Source of the DNA: CAVRQM01 sp965246915
GTDB lineage: Bacteria; Pseudomonadota; Alphaproteobacteria; Acetobacterales; Acetobacteraceae
Direction of reading: 5' to 3'
Length of the DNA stretch: 64,000 nt
Assembly (NCBI GenBank): GCA_965246915.1
Contig: CBDFGB010000022.1
Coordinates: 1 to 64,000, forward strand
The notes beneath the pieces were generated by a model. The model ran no database searches, had not been told where the DNA came from, and saw only the letters and a list, made by a program, of their open reading frames with translations. Position 1 is the first letter of the stretch, and each line of letters begins with the position of its first letter. Shown piece by piece: positions 23,946 through 32,210 of this stretch. Made by a program: the position numbers and the translations under genes.

Positions 23946-24383
23946 TCACTCCGGCAGGAACGACGCGGCCAGAACCTCCTCCAGCGTCCACGGTCATGCG
24001 GCGGGAAGCGCGCTCTCCGGCAGACCGGTCTCCCGCTGCGCGCCCAGAAGGGCGTAGCGTCACGCCGTCGCGAACGCGTCTGGTAGCGCCGATCTCAGCC
24101 CCAGATTGTCCTTGAGGTGATCGGCCAGCCGGTCGCGCTGTTCAAGAATCGTCAGCTTCCAGCTGACGCCGCGAAACGTGGGCTGGAATTGCCACGTCAG
24201 CAAATGCCGCGACACGACGTCGAGCCGATTGACCGGCTCTCGCTTCTCGCTGCGGCCCATGCTCTCGATCTCCTCGGCGATGTTCGCGACATCCGCCTCC
24301 ATCGCCCGACCGCTGCGCAGCAGACGGGATTGCTCGAGGCTCCACGAGTAGAAATCGCGTTCGTACAGGTCGCTCGGGGCCAT
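23946..24383 (-). pseudogene. DUF29-family gene broken by two in-frame stops
   Basis: The ATG at 24383, with AGGAGG seven bases upstream, opens a DUF29-like protein (DLYERDFYSWSLEQSRLLRS, MEADVANIAEEIESMGRSEK, ILEQRDRLADHLKDN). The frame meets TGA after DAFATA at 24060-24062. Reading through it gives RYALLGAQRETGLPESALPA, then a second TGA, then PWTLEEVLAASFLPE and a final stop at 23946. From memory these tails match the normal end of DUF29 proteins (...RETGLPE...CPYTLEQ...FLP), with total length about 145 as expected. The gene has therefore decayed by point mutation, or makes a truncated 107-residue protein. It lies 11 bases after the acetamidase gene. Confidence 0.6.
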
Positions 24384-24394
24384 CGGTGGGCCTC

Positions 24395-25336
24395 CTACTC
24401 GAACACAATTCTCGGCAGGTATAGTGAGACCAGCCAGTTCGGCGCATCGACGATGCTGCTGATGCGCAGATCGGCGCAGACACTGCACAGCATGTAGGCG
24501 TCGACCGCCGCCATTCCAAAGCGTGTGCCCAACAGATCGATCATGCCGGACACCGCGTCGCGGGCGCAGCCCATCAGGTCAGGGCCGATGCCGGTCGTCA
24601 CCTCATAGCCGGCCCCGTCGACGTGGCGGGTCACCGGGCCCGGTAGAGTAAGGCGCGGAAAGGCGAGCGGCGTGGCTTTGATGAGGTCGAAGCGGAGCGC
24701 CACGGTCATCGGACTTTCGATCGCGGTACCTCCGACCTCGCCGTCGCCCTGGGCGGCATGGGTGTCGCCCACCGAGAACAACGCGCCCACCACCTCGACC
24801 GGCAGGAAGAGTTTTGCGCCGGCGGCAATGTCGCGAACGTCCATGTTGCCGCCCACCCGGCGCGGCGGGATGATGCTGTGCAGGCCGGCGGCCGCCGGTG
24901 CCACGCCGATCGTCCCGCAGAACGGCTTCAATGGGACCTTGGCGATCGCCCCGTACGCGGCGGGGGCAAGACTCGCCGCGTCGTATGACCACATATGCAG
25001 CGCCGGATCCGGGAACTGATCGGCCAACAGGCCGAATCCGGGAATGTTGGCGGTCCACCCCCAGCCGGACGGGCCGAAGTCCTCGACTGTTACGCACAGA
25101 ACGTCGCCTGGCTCCGCGCCATCGACGAACACCGGGCCGGTGAGGGGATTGACCAGGGAAAAATCCAGCGCCGCGAGATCGGCCAGCGTCGAGCCGGGGC
25201 GAAGCTGCCCGCCCGAAGCATCCACGGTCTCGAACAGCACGGCTTGGCCCGGTGCGACAGTCAGGCTTGGGGCGAAGTCGCGGTTCCAGCCATGATGATG
25301 CTGATGCGCATGCAATGTATGGGCGTGCGTCGACAT
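24395..25336 (-). CDS. Acetamidase/formamidase family protein
   Basis: The 313-residue FmdA/AmdA-type amidase family member is expected to hydrolyse short amides to ammonia and the acid. Family features include EPGDVLCVTVEDFGPSGWGW, the CGTIGVAP segment, PPRRVGGNMDVRDIAAGAKL and VGDTHAAQGDGEVGGTAIES. The His-rich N-terminus (HAHTLHAHQHHH) is striking and may bind metal. The ATG at 25336 is the first start consistent with the family. It is divergent from the iminopeptidase-like gene, and the two probably share an 85-base control region. Confidence 0.87.
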   Translation of the reverse strand: MSTHAHTLHAHQHHHGWNRDFAPSLTVAPGQAVLFETVDASGGQLRPGSTLADLAALDFSLVNPLTGPVFVDGAEPGDVLCVTVEDFGPSGWGWTANIPGFGLLADQFPDPALHMWSYDAASLAPAAYGAIAKVPLKPFCGTIGVAPAAAGLHSIIPPRRVGGNMDVRDIAAGAKLFLPVEVVGALFSVGDTHAAQGDGEVGGTAIESPMTVALRFDLIKATPLAFPRLTLPGPVTRHVDGAGYEVTTGIGPDLMGCARDAVSGMIDLLGTRFGMAAVDAYMLCSVCADLRISSIVDAPNWLVSLYLPRIVFE

Positions 25337-25421
25337 GGCCTCTCCCGTCCTTCGCGCGGGGCAAGGGCTTGCCTCGGCGTCGTGATGATGTAGCGTTTGG
25401 GCTCTTTTGGGGACATCTTGT

Positions 25422-26306
25422 TTGCCGCAGACCGAGGGCCGTGCGCCGTTCCGCAACCACGAGACGTGGTATCGAATAACCGGCGCGGGTGACGGGGCCA
25501 AGCCTCCGCTGGTGTGTCTGCATGGCGGGCCGGGCTGCACGCATGACTACATCGACAGCCTGATCGACCTCGCCGGGCCGGACCGCGCCGTCATACACTA
25601 CGACCAGCTGGGCAATGGCGCTTCGACGCATCTGCGCGATGCCGATCCGGGGTTCTGGACCGTCGGCCTGTTCCTCGACGAGCTGGACAATCTGCTCGCC
25701 CATCTCGGGATCGCTGGGCGCTACGACATTTTCGGGCAGTCTTGGGGCGGCATGCTGGCCGCCGAGCACGCAGTGCTCCGTCCTCCGGGTCTGCGGCGCC
25801 TGGTCATCGCCGACAGTCCCGCCTCGCTCGACACCTGGCTGGCCGAGGCCAACCGCCTCCGCGCCCTGTTGCCGGAGGACGTGCAAGCCACACTTTCGCG
25901 CCATGAAGCGGCCGGCACGACGAGCGCGCCCGAATATGTCGCGGCGACCCGAGTGTTCTATGACCGGCATGTCTGCCGCATCCCTTGGCCGCCCGAGGTC
26001 GAGCGCACCTTCGCGGCGATGGCCGACGACCCGACCGTCTACATGACCATGAACGGCCCGTCGGAATTTCACGTCATCGGCACGCTGAAGGGCTGGACGA
26101 TCGAGGACCGGCTGGACCGCATCTCCGTCCCGACGCTGCTGATCTCCGGCCGGCACGACGAGGCGACTGAGTTGTGCGTGCGGCCGTTCGTGGAGCGGAT
26201 CCTCGATGCGCGGCATGTCGTGTTCGAGGAGTCGAGCCATATGCCGCATGTCGAGGAACGGGACGCCACGATGCGCGTGCTGCGCGACTTCCTCGATCAG
26301 GCCTGA
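25422..26306 (+). CDS. Proline-iminopeptidase-like alpha/beta hydrolase (S33)
   Basis: The 294-residue hydrolase of the proline iminopeptidase/L-amino-acid amidase group has the oxyanion region LVCLHGGPGCTHDYIDSLID, YDQLGNGAST and the nucleophile elbow FGQSWGGMLAAEHAV. The Asp and His lie in ISGRHDEAT and SSHMPHVEER. A TTG at 25422 with GGGGA eight bases upstream gives the family-like start PQTEGRAPFRNHETWYRITG; another TTG at 25407 is possible. It lies 42 bases before the ABC importer genes, so it may act on the imported peptides. Confidence 0.85.
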   Translation: MPQTEGRAPFRNHETWYRITGAGDGAKPPLVCLHGGPGCTHDYIDSLIDLAGPDRAVIHYDQLGNGASTHLRDADPGFWTVGLFLDELDNLLAHLGIAGRYDIFGQSWGGMLAAEHAVLRPPGLRRLVIADSPASLDTWLAEANRLRALLPEDVQATLSRHEAAGTTSAPEYVAATRVFYDRHVCRIPWPPEVERTFAAMADDPTVYMTMNGPSEFHVIGTLKGWTIEDRLDRISVPTLLISGRHDEATELCVRPFVERILDARHVVFEESSHMPHVEERDATMRVLRDFLDQA

Positions 26307-26348
26307 TTCCTGCAAGGGCACCTCGCCCGGTTCTGCAAAGGAGACAAG

Positions 26349-28022
26349 ATGAAAACTCGCAACATCCTGGCGGCGGGCATGTGCTTGGCTGCCGCGGCGT
26401 TCGGCGTGGCGCAGGCCGCCGAGGATCGCGCGGCGCTCATGAAGGCGCATCGCGGCGGCACGCTGAAGCTCACCGCTGCGGCGGCCGGCGGGACGATCGA
26501 CCCGCAGATCAACTACGAACTGAAGTTCTGGCAGCTTTATGCCATGACCTACGACGGGCTGGTGACCTTCAAGAAGGTCGCCGGGGCGGATAGCAACACG
26601 GTCGTGCCAGACCTCGCGGAATCGCTGCCGGAGGTGAAGGACGACGGCAAGACGTATGTCTTCAAGTTGCGCGAGGGCATCAAGTTCTCCGACGGCAGCG
26701 ACCTGTCGGGCAAGGACGTGGCCGCCTCGTTCGCGCGCCTGTTCAAGGTCAGCAATCCGAACGCCGGGAGCTGGTTCAGCGGCATCGTTGGCGCGGATGC
26801 CTGCCTGAAGGAGGCGAGTTCCTGTGTCCTCGCGCAGGGCGTCGTCCCCGACGAGTCGGCGCACACGGTCACGATCCACCTGACGGCACCGGACAGCGAG
26901 TTCCTCTATAAGCTCGCGACCCCGTTCGGCACCATCTTGCCGGCCAGCGCCCCGGCCAAGGACGCCGGCACCACGCCGCTGCCGACTACCGGCACGTATA
27001 TGTTCGCGTCGTACGATCCGAACAAGGAACTGCGCATCGTCCGCAACCCGCATTTCAAGGAGTTCAGCGTCGACGCGATGCCGGAAGGCTTCGCCGACGA
27101 CATCCTCTATTCGTTCGGCCTGCAGGACGAGGCCGAGGTGACCGCGGTGTTGAACGGCCAGTTCGACTGGATGTTCGACGAGAAGCCGCTCGACCGCCTC
27201 GCGGAACTCGGCACGAAGCACAAGGACCTCGTGTTCGTGCATCCGCTGATTGCCTACTACTATCTGCCGATGAACACGCGGCTCGCGCCGTTCGACAACC
27301 TCAAGGCGCGGCAGGCGGTGGCCTATGCGGTCGACCGCAACGCCATCGTGAAGCTCTATGGCGGCGCGCAGCTCGGCGCACCGCTGTGCCAGCAGCTTCC
27401 GGCTGGGATGCCTGGCTACGTGCCGTATTGCCCGTTCACGAAAAATCCGGGCGCGAAATGGACCGCCCCGGATCTGGTGAAGGCCAAGGCTCTAGTAAAG
27501 GAGAGCGGCACTGAGGGTCAGAAGGTCACCCTGATCAGCAGCGACAAGGTCGTCGAGAAGAGCATCGGCGAATATCTAACGAGCGTCTTGCGTGGCATCG
27601 GCTACGACGCGCAGCTCAAGGCGATCAGCAGCAACATCCAGTTCACCTATATCCAGAACACCAACAACAAGGTGCAGGCCAGCCTGACCAACTGGTATCA
27701 GGACTATCCCGCGCCATCCGACTTCATCAACGTGCTGTTCAGCTGCGACGGGTTCCACGAGGGCTCCGACAGTTCGATCAACATCGCCGGGTTCTGCGAC
27801 AAGGCGATCGACGCCGATATGAAAAAGGCGCTGACGACCGCGGTGACCGACGTCAAGGCGGCCAACGCGATGTGGTCGGAGATCGACAAGAAGGTGACGG
27901 ACGCCGCACCGGCGGTGTCGCTGTTCCAGCCAAAGTTCGTCGACCTGATCTCGGCGCGGACCAGGAACTATACGTGGTCGGACCAGATCCACATGCTGTT
28001 CGCCCAAGCCTGGGTGAAGTGA
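26349..28022 (+). CDS. Peptide-type ABC transporter substrate-binding protein
   Basis: The 557-residue periplasmic solute-binding protein of the SBP_bac_5 (DppA/OppA) family has a clear signal peptide (residues 1 to about 22, cleavage after VAQA). Family landmarks are VPDLAESLPEVKDDGKTYVF, LREGIKFSDGSDLSGKDVAA and FDNLKARQAVAYAVDRNAIV. Its length is typical. The ATG at 26349 follows AAAGGAGA. It is the first gene of a five-gene importer; the next gene starts inside its stop codon. The ligand (di- or oligopeptide, or another small compound) cannot be read from sequence. Confidence 0.9.
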   Translation: MKTRNILAAGMCLAAAAFGVAQAAEDRAALMKAHRGGTLKLTAAAAGGTIDPQINYELKFWQLYAMTYDGLVTFKKVAGADSNTVVPDLAESLPEVKDDGKTYVFKLREGIKFSDGSDLSGKDVAASFARLFKVSNPNAGSWFSGIVGADACLKEASSCVLAQGVVPDESAHTVTIHLTAPDSEFLYKLATPFGTILPASAPAKDAGTTPLPTTGTYMFASYDPNKELRIVRNPHFKEFSVDAMPEGFADDILYSFGLQDEAEVTAVLNGQFDWMFDEKPLDRLAELGTKHKDLVFVHPLIAYYYLPMNTRLAPFDNLKARQAVAYAVDRNAIVKLYGGAQLGAPLCQQLPAGMPGYVPYCPFTKNPGAKWTAPDLVKAKALVKESGTEGQKVTLISSDKVVEKSIGEYLTSVLRGIGYDAQLKAISSNIQFTYIQNTNNKVQASLTNWYQDYPAPSDFINVLFSCDGFHEGSDSSINIAGFCDKAIDADMKKALTTAVTDVKAANAMWSEIDKKVTDAAPAVSLFQPKFVDLISARTRNYTWSDQIHMLFAQAWVK

Positions 28023-29056
28023 CCGATACGATCCTGAAGCTGGCGGACGCTCCTTCGGGGGCGGCCGCCGTACATTCGCGCGGACCCTGGGCCACCGCGC
28101 TGCGGAAACTCCGGCAGAACGGGGCGGCGATGCTAGCGCTGTTCTGCCTGGTGCTGATCATCGCCGCGTGTCTTCTGGCGCCGGTCTATGCGGCCTATGT
28201 CGCCGGGGCGGACCCGTTCGTGTCTAACGTGGACGGCGTGATTAGCATCGACGGTCAGGACATCGCGGTGCTGCAGCCGGAGACGGAGGGCCTTGGCCTC
28301 GGTCTCACGCCGATCGGGCCGACCTGGCGTGGGCAGTATTTCCTCGGCTCGGATGGGCAGGGCCGCGATGTGATGGCGCGGCTGCTGTATGGCGGCCGAA
28401 GTTCGCTGCTGATCGCCTCCGTCGCGACGGTCATTTCCTTGGCGCTCGCCGCGCTGATCGGGATCGTCGCGGGATTTTTCGGCGGCGTCCTCGACGCCGT
28501 TCTGTCGCGGCTGCTGGATGTGTTGTGGGCGTTCCCGGTCTACCTCCTGGCGATCTCGCTCTCGATCGTGCTGATCACCCAAAGCCTGGTCATCGGGCCT
28601 TTCGTTGTCGAATCCGGCAGTCTGGTGCTGCCGATACTGATCATCGGGCTGATCTACGTGCCGTACGTGGCGCGGCCGGTGCGGGGACAGGTGCTCAGCC
28701 TTGCGCGCAGCGATTTCGTGCTCGCCGCGACCGCGTTGGGAGTTCCGCGCCCAAGTATTCTGCTGCGTGACATCCTGCCGCACGTCACGACCACGCTGAT
28801 CGTGTTCGCACCGCTGATGATGGCGCTCAACATGCTGACCGAGAGCGCGCTGTCCTTCCTCTCGATCGGCGTGCAGCCGCCGGCGGCGAGCTGGGGGACC
28901 ATCATCGAGGACGGCCAGAGCTTGCTTTACACGCGCCCGCTGGTGGCGATCGCGCCTGGCCTGGCAATCGTCGCCACCGTGTTGTCGTTGAACGTGTTCG
29001 GCGACGGGGTGCGCGACGCGTTGGACCCGCGGGCGAAGCTGCGGGTAGGGAAGTAG
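28019..29056 (+). CDS. ABC transporter permease, DppC-like
   Basis: The 345-residue inner-membrane permease has an N-terminal helix (LALFCLVLIIAACLLAPVYA), a periplasmic loop with FLGSDGQGRDVMARLLYGGR, and the binding-protein-dependent transport domain. The coupling-helix EAA-type loop (ARSDFVLAATALGVPRPSIL) marks the ATPase contact. The start is a GTG overlapping the stop of the binding-protein gene (GTGA). It is normally placed after the DppB-type permease; here the order is reversed, and the second permease follows after a 150-base gap. Confidence 0.9.
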   Translation: MTDTILKLADAPSGAAAVHSRGPWATALRKLRQNGAAMLALFCLVLIIAACLLAPVYAAYVAGADPFVSNVDGVISIDGQDIAVLQPETEGLGLGLTPIGPTWRGQYFLGSDGQGRDVMARLLYGGRSSLLIASVATVISLALAALIGIVAGFFGGVLDAVLSRLLDVLWAFPVYLLAISLSIVLITQSLVIGPFVVESGSLVLPILIIGLIYVPYVARPVRGQVLSLARSDFVLAATALGVPRPSILLRDILPHVTTTLIVFAPLMMALNMLTESALSFLSIGVQPPAASWGTIIEDGQSLLYTRPLVAIAPGLAIVATVLSLNVFGDGVRDALDPRAKLRVGK

Positions 29057-29097
29057 TGTGTTCCAGTTCGTCGCTCGCTGCGCCGGCGTGTCACCCG

Positions 29098-29165
29098 CAC
29101 CCCGGCCCTCCCCAAGCGGGGGAGCGCTTTTCCGCCCCTTCCCGATGGTGAGGAGGGACGGGGTG
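29098..29165. repeat. Extragenic palindrome inside the ABC operon
   Basis: CACCCCGGCCCTCC at 29098-29111 and GGAGGGACGGGGTG at 29152-29165 are complementary arms with one mismatch, around a loop that itself contains CCCC/GGGG stretches. The element fills the only sizeable gap (29057-29206) in an otherwise overlapping operon. It resembles the CCTCACCCC-type short repeats dispersed in alphaproteobacterial genomes. It could stabilise or attenuate the operon messenger. Confidence 0.5.
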
Positions 29166-29206
29166 GGGGGCGTGATGGGCGCGACCACAGCGGAACCGAC
29201 GGCGCA

Positions 29207-30178
29207 ATGATCGGCACGATCCTCCGCCGCCTGGGCCAGATGCTGTTCGTGATGTTCGGCATCAGCGTCCTGGTATTCCTCATCTTCTTCGCAACCCCCG
29301 GCGCCGACCCCTCCGCGCGCATTGCGGGGCGCAACGCGACGCCGCAGATCCTCGCCGCGGTGCGGCACGATTTCGGGTTCGACCGGCCCCTGCCGGTGCA
29401 ATACGCGCTTTTGATGCAACGGCTGTTCGTGACGGGCGACTTGACCAGCTTCGTCAATCGCGGCCAGAAAGTCATTCCGGCCATCGTCGAGAGCGTGCCG
29501 GCGACCCTGTCCCTGGTCATCGGGGCAGCCGTGCTTTGGGTCGTCGCCGGGATCGCGGTCGGCACGCTGGCGGCCGCGTGGCGCAACCGCTGGCCGGATC
29601 GTCTGCTGATGATTCTGGGTTTGATCGGCGTGTCGATGCCGGTGTTCTGGGTCGGCGAGGTGCTGAACCTGATCACCCAGAGCCGCTATCACGATACGGT
29701 CCTGTTCTCCTGGGTGCCGGCGCTCGGCTACACGCCGCTGACGGTCGATCCGTGGCTCTGGTTCAAGGGGATGGTGATCCCGTGGATCACGCTCGCGATT
29801 CTATATATCGGCATCTACGGCCGCGTGCTGCGGGCCAGCCTGATCGAGGCGTACGAGGAAGATTACGTTCGCACCGCCCGCGCAAAAGGCCTGTCAGAGA
29901 CTCGGGTGCTGTTGCGGCATGCTCTGCGCACGTCGATGATCGGGTTCGTGTCGCTGTTCGGGCTGGATTTTGGAGCGTTGGTCGGCGGCGGCGCGCTGCT
30001 GACCGAGGTCGTGTTCAACATCCAGGGCGTCGGCAAGATCACCGTCTCGGCGCTGCAGAACCTCGATCTGCCGTTCATCATGGCGACCGTGATGTACGCC
30101 TCGTTCTTTGTGGTCGCCGCCAATGCGGTCGTCGACATCGCCTACGCCACGCTCGACCCCAGGGTGCGTGTTGGCTGA
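29207..30178 (+). CDS. ABC transporter permease, DppB-like
   Basis: The 323-residue permease opens with the family-typical first helix (LGQMLFVMFGISVLVFLIFF), followed by the periplasmic segment GRNATPQILAAVRHDFGFDR. The EAA-type coupling loop is YVRTARAKGLSETRVLLRHA, and the C-terminal helices include LLTEVVFNIQGVGKI. It pairs with the upstream DppC-like permease to form the membrane channel. The ATG at 29207 lacks a strong ribosome-binding site. Its stop lies inside the start of the next gene. Confidence 0.9.
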   Translation: MIGTILRRLGQMLFVMFGISVLVFLIFFATPGADPSARIAGRNATPQILAAVRHDFGFDRPLPVQYALLMQRLFVTGDLTSFVNRGQKVIPAIVESVPATLSLVIGAAVLWVVAGIAVGTLAAAWRNRWPDRLLMILGLIGVSMPVFWVGEVLNLITQSRYHDTVLFSWVPALGYTPLTVDPWLWFKGMVIPWITLAILYIGIYGRVLRASLIEAYEEDYVRTARAKGLSETRVLLRHALRTSMIGFVSLFGLDFGALVGGGALLTEVVFNIQGVGKITVSALQNLDLPFIMATVMYASFFVVAANAVVDIAYATLDPRVRVG

Positions 30179-31172
30179 GCCGTTGCTGTCGGTGCGCGAT
30201 CTCGTGGTCTCGTTCCGTTCCGAGCGGGGCACGCTGCGAGCGGTCGACGGCGTCAGCTTCGACGTGGCGCCGCGCGAAGTCGTCAGCATCGTGGGCGAGA
30301 GCGGTTCGGGCAAGACACTGACGTCACTGTCGATCATGGGCCTGATTACCGACCCGAACGCCGAGACCACGGGCTCGATCCGCTTCGAGGGGCGCGAGTT
30401 GATCGGTTCGTCGGCGCGACAATGGAAGGCGCTGCGGGGTGGGCGGATCGGAATGATCTTCCAGGACCCGATGACCTCGTTGACGCCGGTCTACACGATC
30501 GGGTGGCAGATCGAGGAACAGATCCGCGCCCACACCGATCTATCCCGACGTGCGGCCCGGGCGCGGGCGATCGAGTTGTTGGGCGAGATGGGTATGCCCA
30601 ACCCTCGTGTGCAGATCGACCGGTTTCCGCACCAGCTGTCCGGCGGAATGCGACAGCGAGCGGTGATCGCGATGGCGCTGTCGTGCAATCCGGTTCTGCT
30701 GCTGGCCGACGAGCCCACGACCGCTCTGGATGTCACCGTGCAGGCGCAGATCCTCGACCTGCTGCGGCGGCTGCGCGAGAATTTCGGCTCGGCCATCGTG
30801 TTGATCACGCACGACATGGGCGTGGTCGCCGAAATCGCCGATCGGGTGTTGGTGATGTATGCCGGCCGCATCGTCGAGAGCGGCCGCCGTGCCGACATCT
30901 TCGCCCGTCCGGGGCATCCGTACACAATGGGTCTGCTCGACAGCATCCCGCCGATGCGCGGTGACCGGCCGCGCCGCCTGCCATCCATCACCGGCAGTCC
31001 CCCGATGATCGGTCGCCTGCCGGTCGGCTGCCCCTTCCAGCCGCGCTGTCGGCATGTCCATACCAGGTGTGTCGAGCGCCCGCCGCTGCTCGCCCGCGGC
31101 GCGCAGGCGTTCGCGTGCTGGCTCGCCGAGGAACGCGAGGCATGGCCGCCGGGCCGGGTGGCGGCGGTATGA
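30168..31172 (+). CDS. ABC transporter ATP-binding protein, DppD-like
   Basis: The 334-residue ATPase has Walker A GESGSGKTLTSLS (about residues 42-54), Q-loop FQDPMTSLTP, signature LSGGMRQRAVIAMAL, Walker B LLLADEPTTALD and H-loop ITHDMGV. The C-terminal oligopeptide/dipeptide extension (GCPFQPRCRHVHTRC) carries the Cys cluster that binds an iron-sulfur centre in some relatives. The start is a GTG at 30168 or TTG at 30171, overlapping the permease stop. It acts as a heterodimer with the following ATPase. Confidence 0.92.
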   Translation: MLAEPLLSVRDLVVSFRSERGTLRAVDGVSFDVAPREVVSIVGESGSGKTLTSLSIMGLITDPNAETTGSIRFEGRELIGSSARQWKALRGGRIGMIFQDPMTSLTPVYTIGWQIEEQIRAHTDLSRRAARARAIELLGEMGMPNPRVQIDRFPHQLSGGMRQRAVIAMALSCNPVLLLADEPTTALDVTVQAQILDLLRRLRENFGSAIVLITHDMGVVAEIADRVLVMYAGRIVESGRRADIFARPGHPYTMGLLDSIPPMRGDRPRRLPSITGSPPMIGRLPVGCPFQPRCRHVHTRCVERPPLLARGAQAFACWLAEEREAWPPGRVAAV

Positions 31173-32146
31173 CGGCAGTACTGGAAGCGCACGACGTCAC
31201 GAAGCACTTTTCGATCGGCGGGAGGCTTTCGCCGGGCGGCCGACAGGTCGTGCATGCGCTCGATGACGTGTCGTTGTCGGTCGAACGGGGCGAGACGCTC
31301 GGCCTCGTGGGCGAGTCCGGCTGCGGCAAGTCCACGCTCGGCCGCTGCTTGTTGCGCCTCTACGAGCTGACATCGGGACAGGTGCGTTTCGAGGGCCGCG
31401 ACATCACCGACCTGTCATCGCGCGCGTTGCGGCCGTTGCGGCCACGGATGCAGATGGTGTTTCAGGATCCGTATGCCTCGCTCAACCCGAGACGGCGCGT
31501 CGGCGAACTGCTGGCCGAGCCGGCGCGAGTACACACGGGCTGGAGCGCGGCACGTACCCGCGCGCGCCTGATCGAGCTGGTGGGACTGGTCGGACTCCAA
31601 CCGGAGCATCTGGACCGATATCCGCACGAATTCTCGGGTGGCCAACGCCAGCGGATAGGCATCGCCCGCGCGCTTGCTCTGGAGCCGAGTCTGGTCGTGC
31701 TGGACGAGCCGGTCTCAGCGCTCGATGTCTCCGTACAGGCGCAGATTGTCAATTTGCTGATGGATCTGCAGGACCGGATGGGCCTGACCTATGTCTTCAT
31801 CGCGCATGATCTCTCGGTCGTGCGGCAGATCAGTACCCGCACGGCGGTGATGTATCTCGGTCGGATCGTCGAGGTGGGCGAAACGCTCGCGCTGTTCGCG
31901 ACGCCGGCGCATCACTACACACATGCGCTGCTGGCTTCGGTGCCGGAGGTCGCGAGCGCCGCGGCGCCGGACCGGGCATCCCGCGTGATGGTCGGCGGCG
32001 AGGTGCCCAATCCGATCGCCCCGCCCGATGGTTGCCGATTTCACCCGCGATGTGCCCGCGCCGAGGATCGCTGTCGCGTCGATGTGCCGGCGCTGCGGGC
32101 AATCGGCGACGGGCGCGCGGTCGCGTGCCACTTTCCAAGGAATTGA
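31169..32146 (+). CDS. ABC transporter ATP-binding protein, DppF-like
   Basis: The 325-residue ATPase has Walker A GESGCGKSTLGRCLL, Q-loop FQDPYASLNPRRRVGELLAE, signature FSGGQRQRIGIARAL, Walker B LVVLDEPVSALD and H-loop IAHDLSV. The C-terminal Cys-containing extension (GCRFHPRCARAEDRC) matches the OppF/DppF group. The ATG at 31169 overlaps the preceding stop (ATGA). It is the last gene of the importer; fabD follows after 64 bases and probably has its own start signals. Confidence 0.92.
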   Translation: MTAVLEAHDVTKHFSIGGRLSPGGRQVVHALDDVSLSVERGETLGLVGESGCGKSTLGRCLLRLYELTSGQVRFEGRDITDLSSRALRPLRPRMQMVFQDPYASLNPRRRVGELLAEPARVHTGWSAARTRARLIELVGLVGLQPEHLDRYPHEFSGGQRQRIGIARALALEPSLVVLDEPVSALDVSVQAQIVNLLMDLQDRMGLTYVFIAHDLSVVRQISTRTAVMYLGRIVEVGETLALFATPAHHYTHALLASVPEVASAAAPDRASRVMVGGEVPNPIAPPDGCRFHPRCARAEDRCRVDVPALRAIGDGRAVACHFPRN

Positions 32147-32210
32147 CCAAAGATTGACTTGGGATGACGGCGGCTCCATAGCGCGCGCCGCAATCTTGCC
32201 AGGATCCCGA

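Noticed and set aside
23946..24062. Selenocysteine or other recoding at the two TGA codons of the DUF29 gene
   Set aside because: Two TGAs are present, one at a position that is not Cys in relatives, and no selenocysteine-type stem-loop was recognised after either. Decay is simpler.
24603..27242. 879-codon minus-strand open frame
   Set aside because: Spans the opposite strand of the iminopeptidase-like hydrolase and solute-binding protein genes and an alternative frame of the acetamidase gene. The translation has no recognisable domain.
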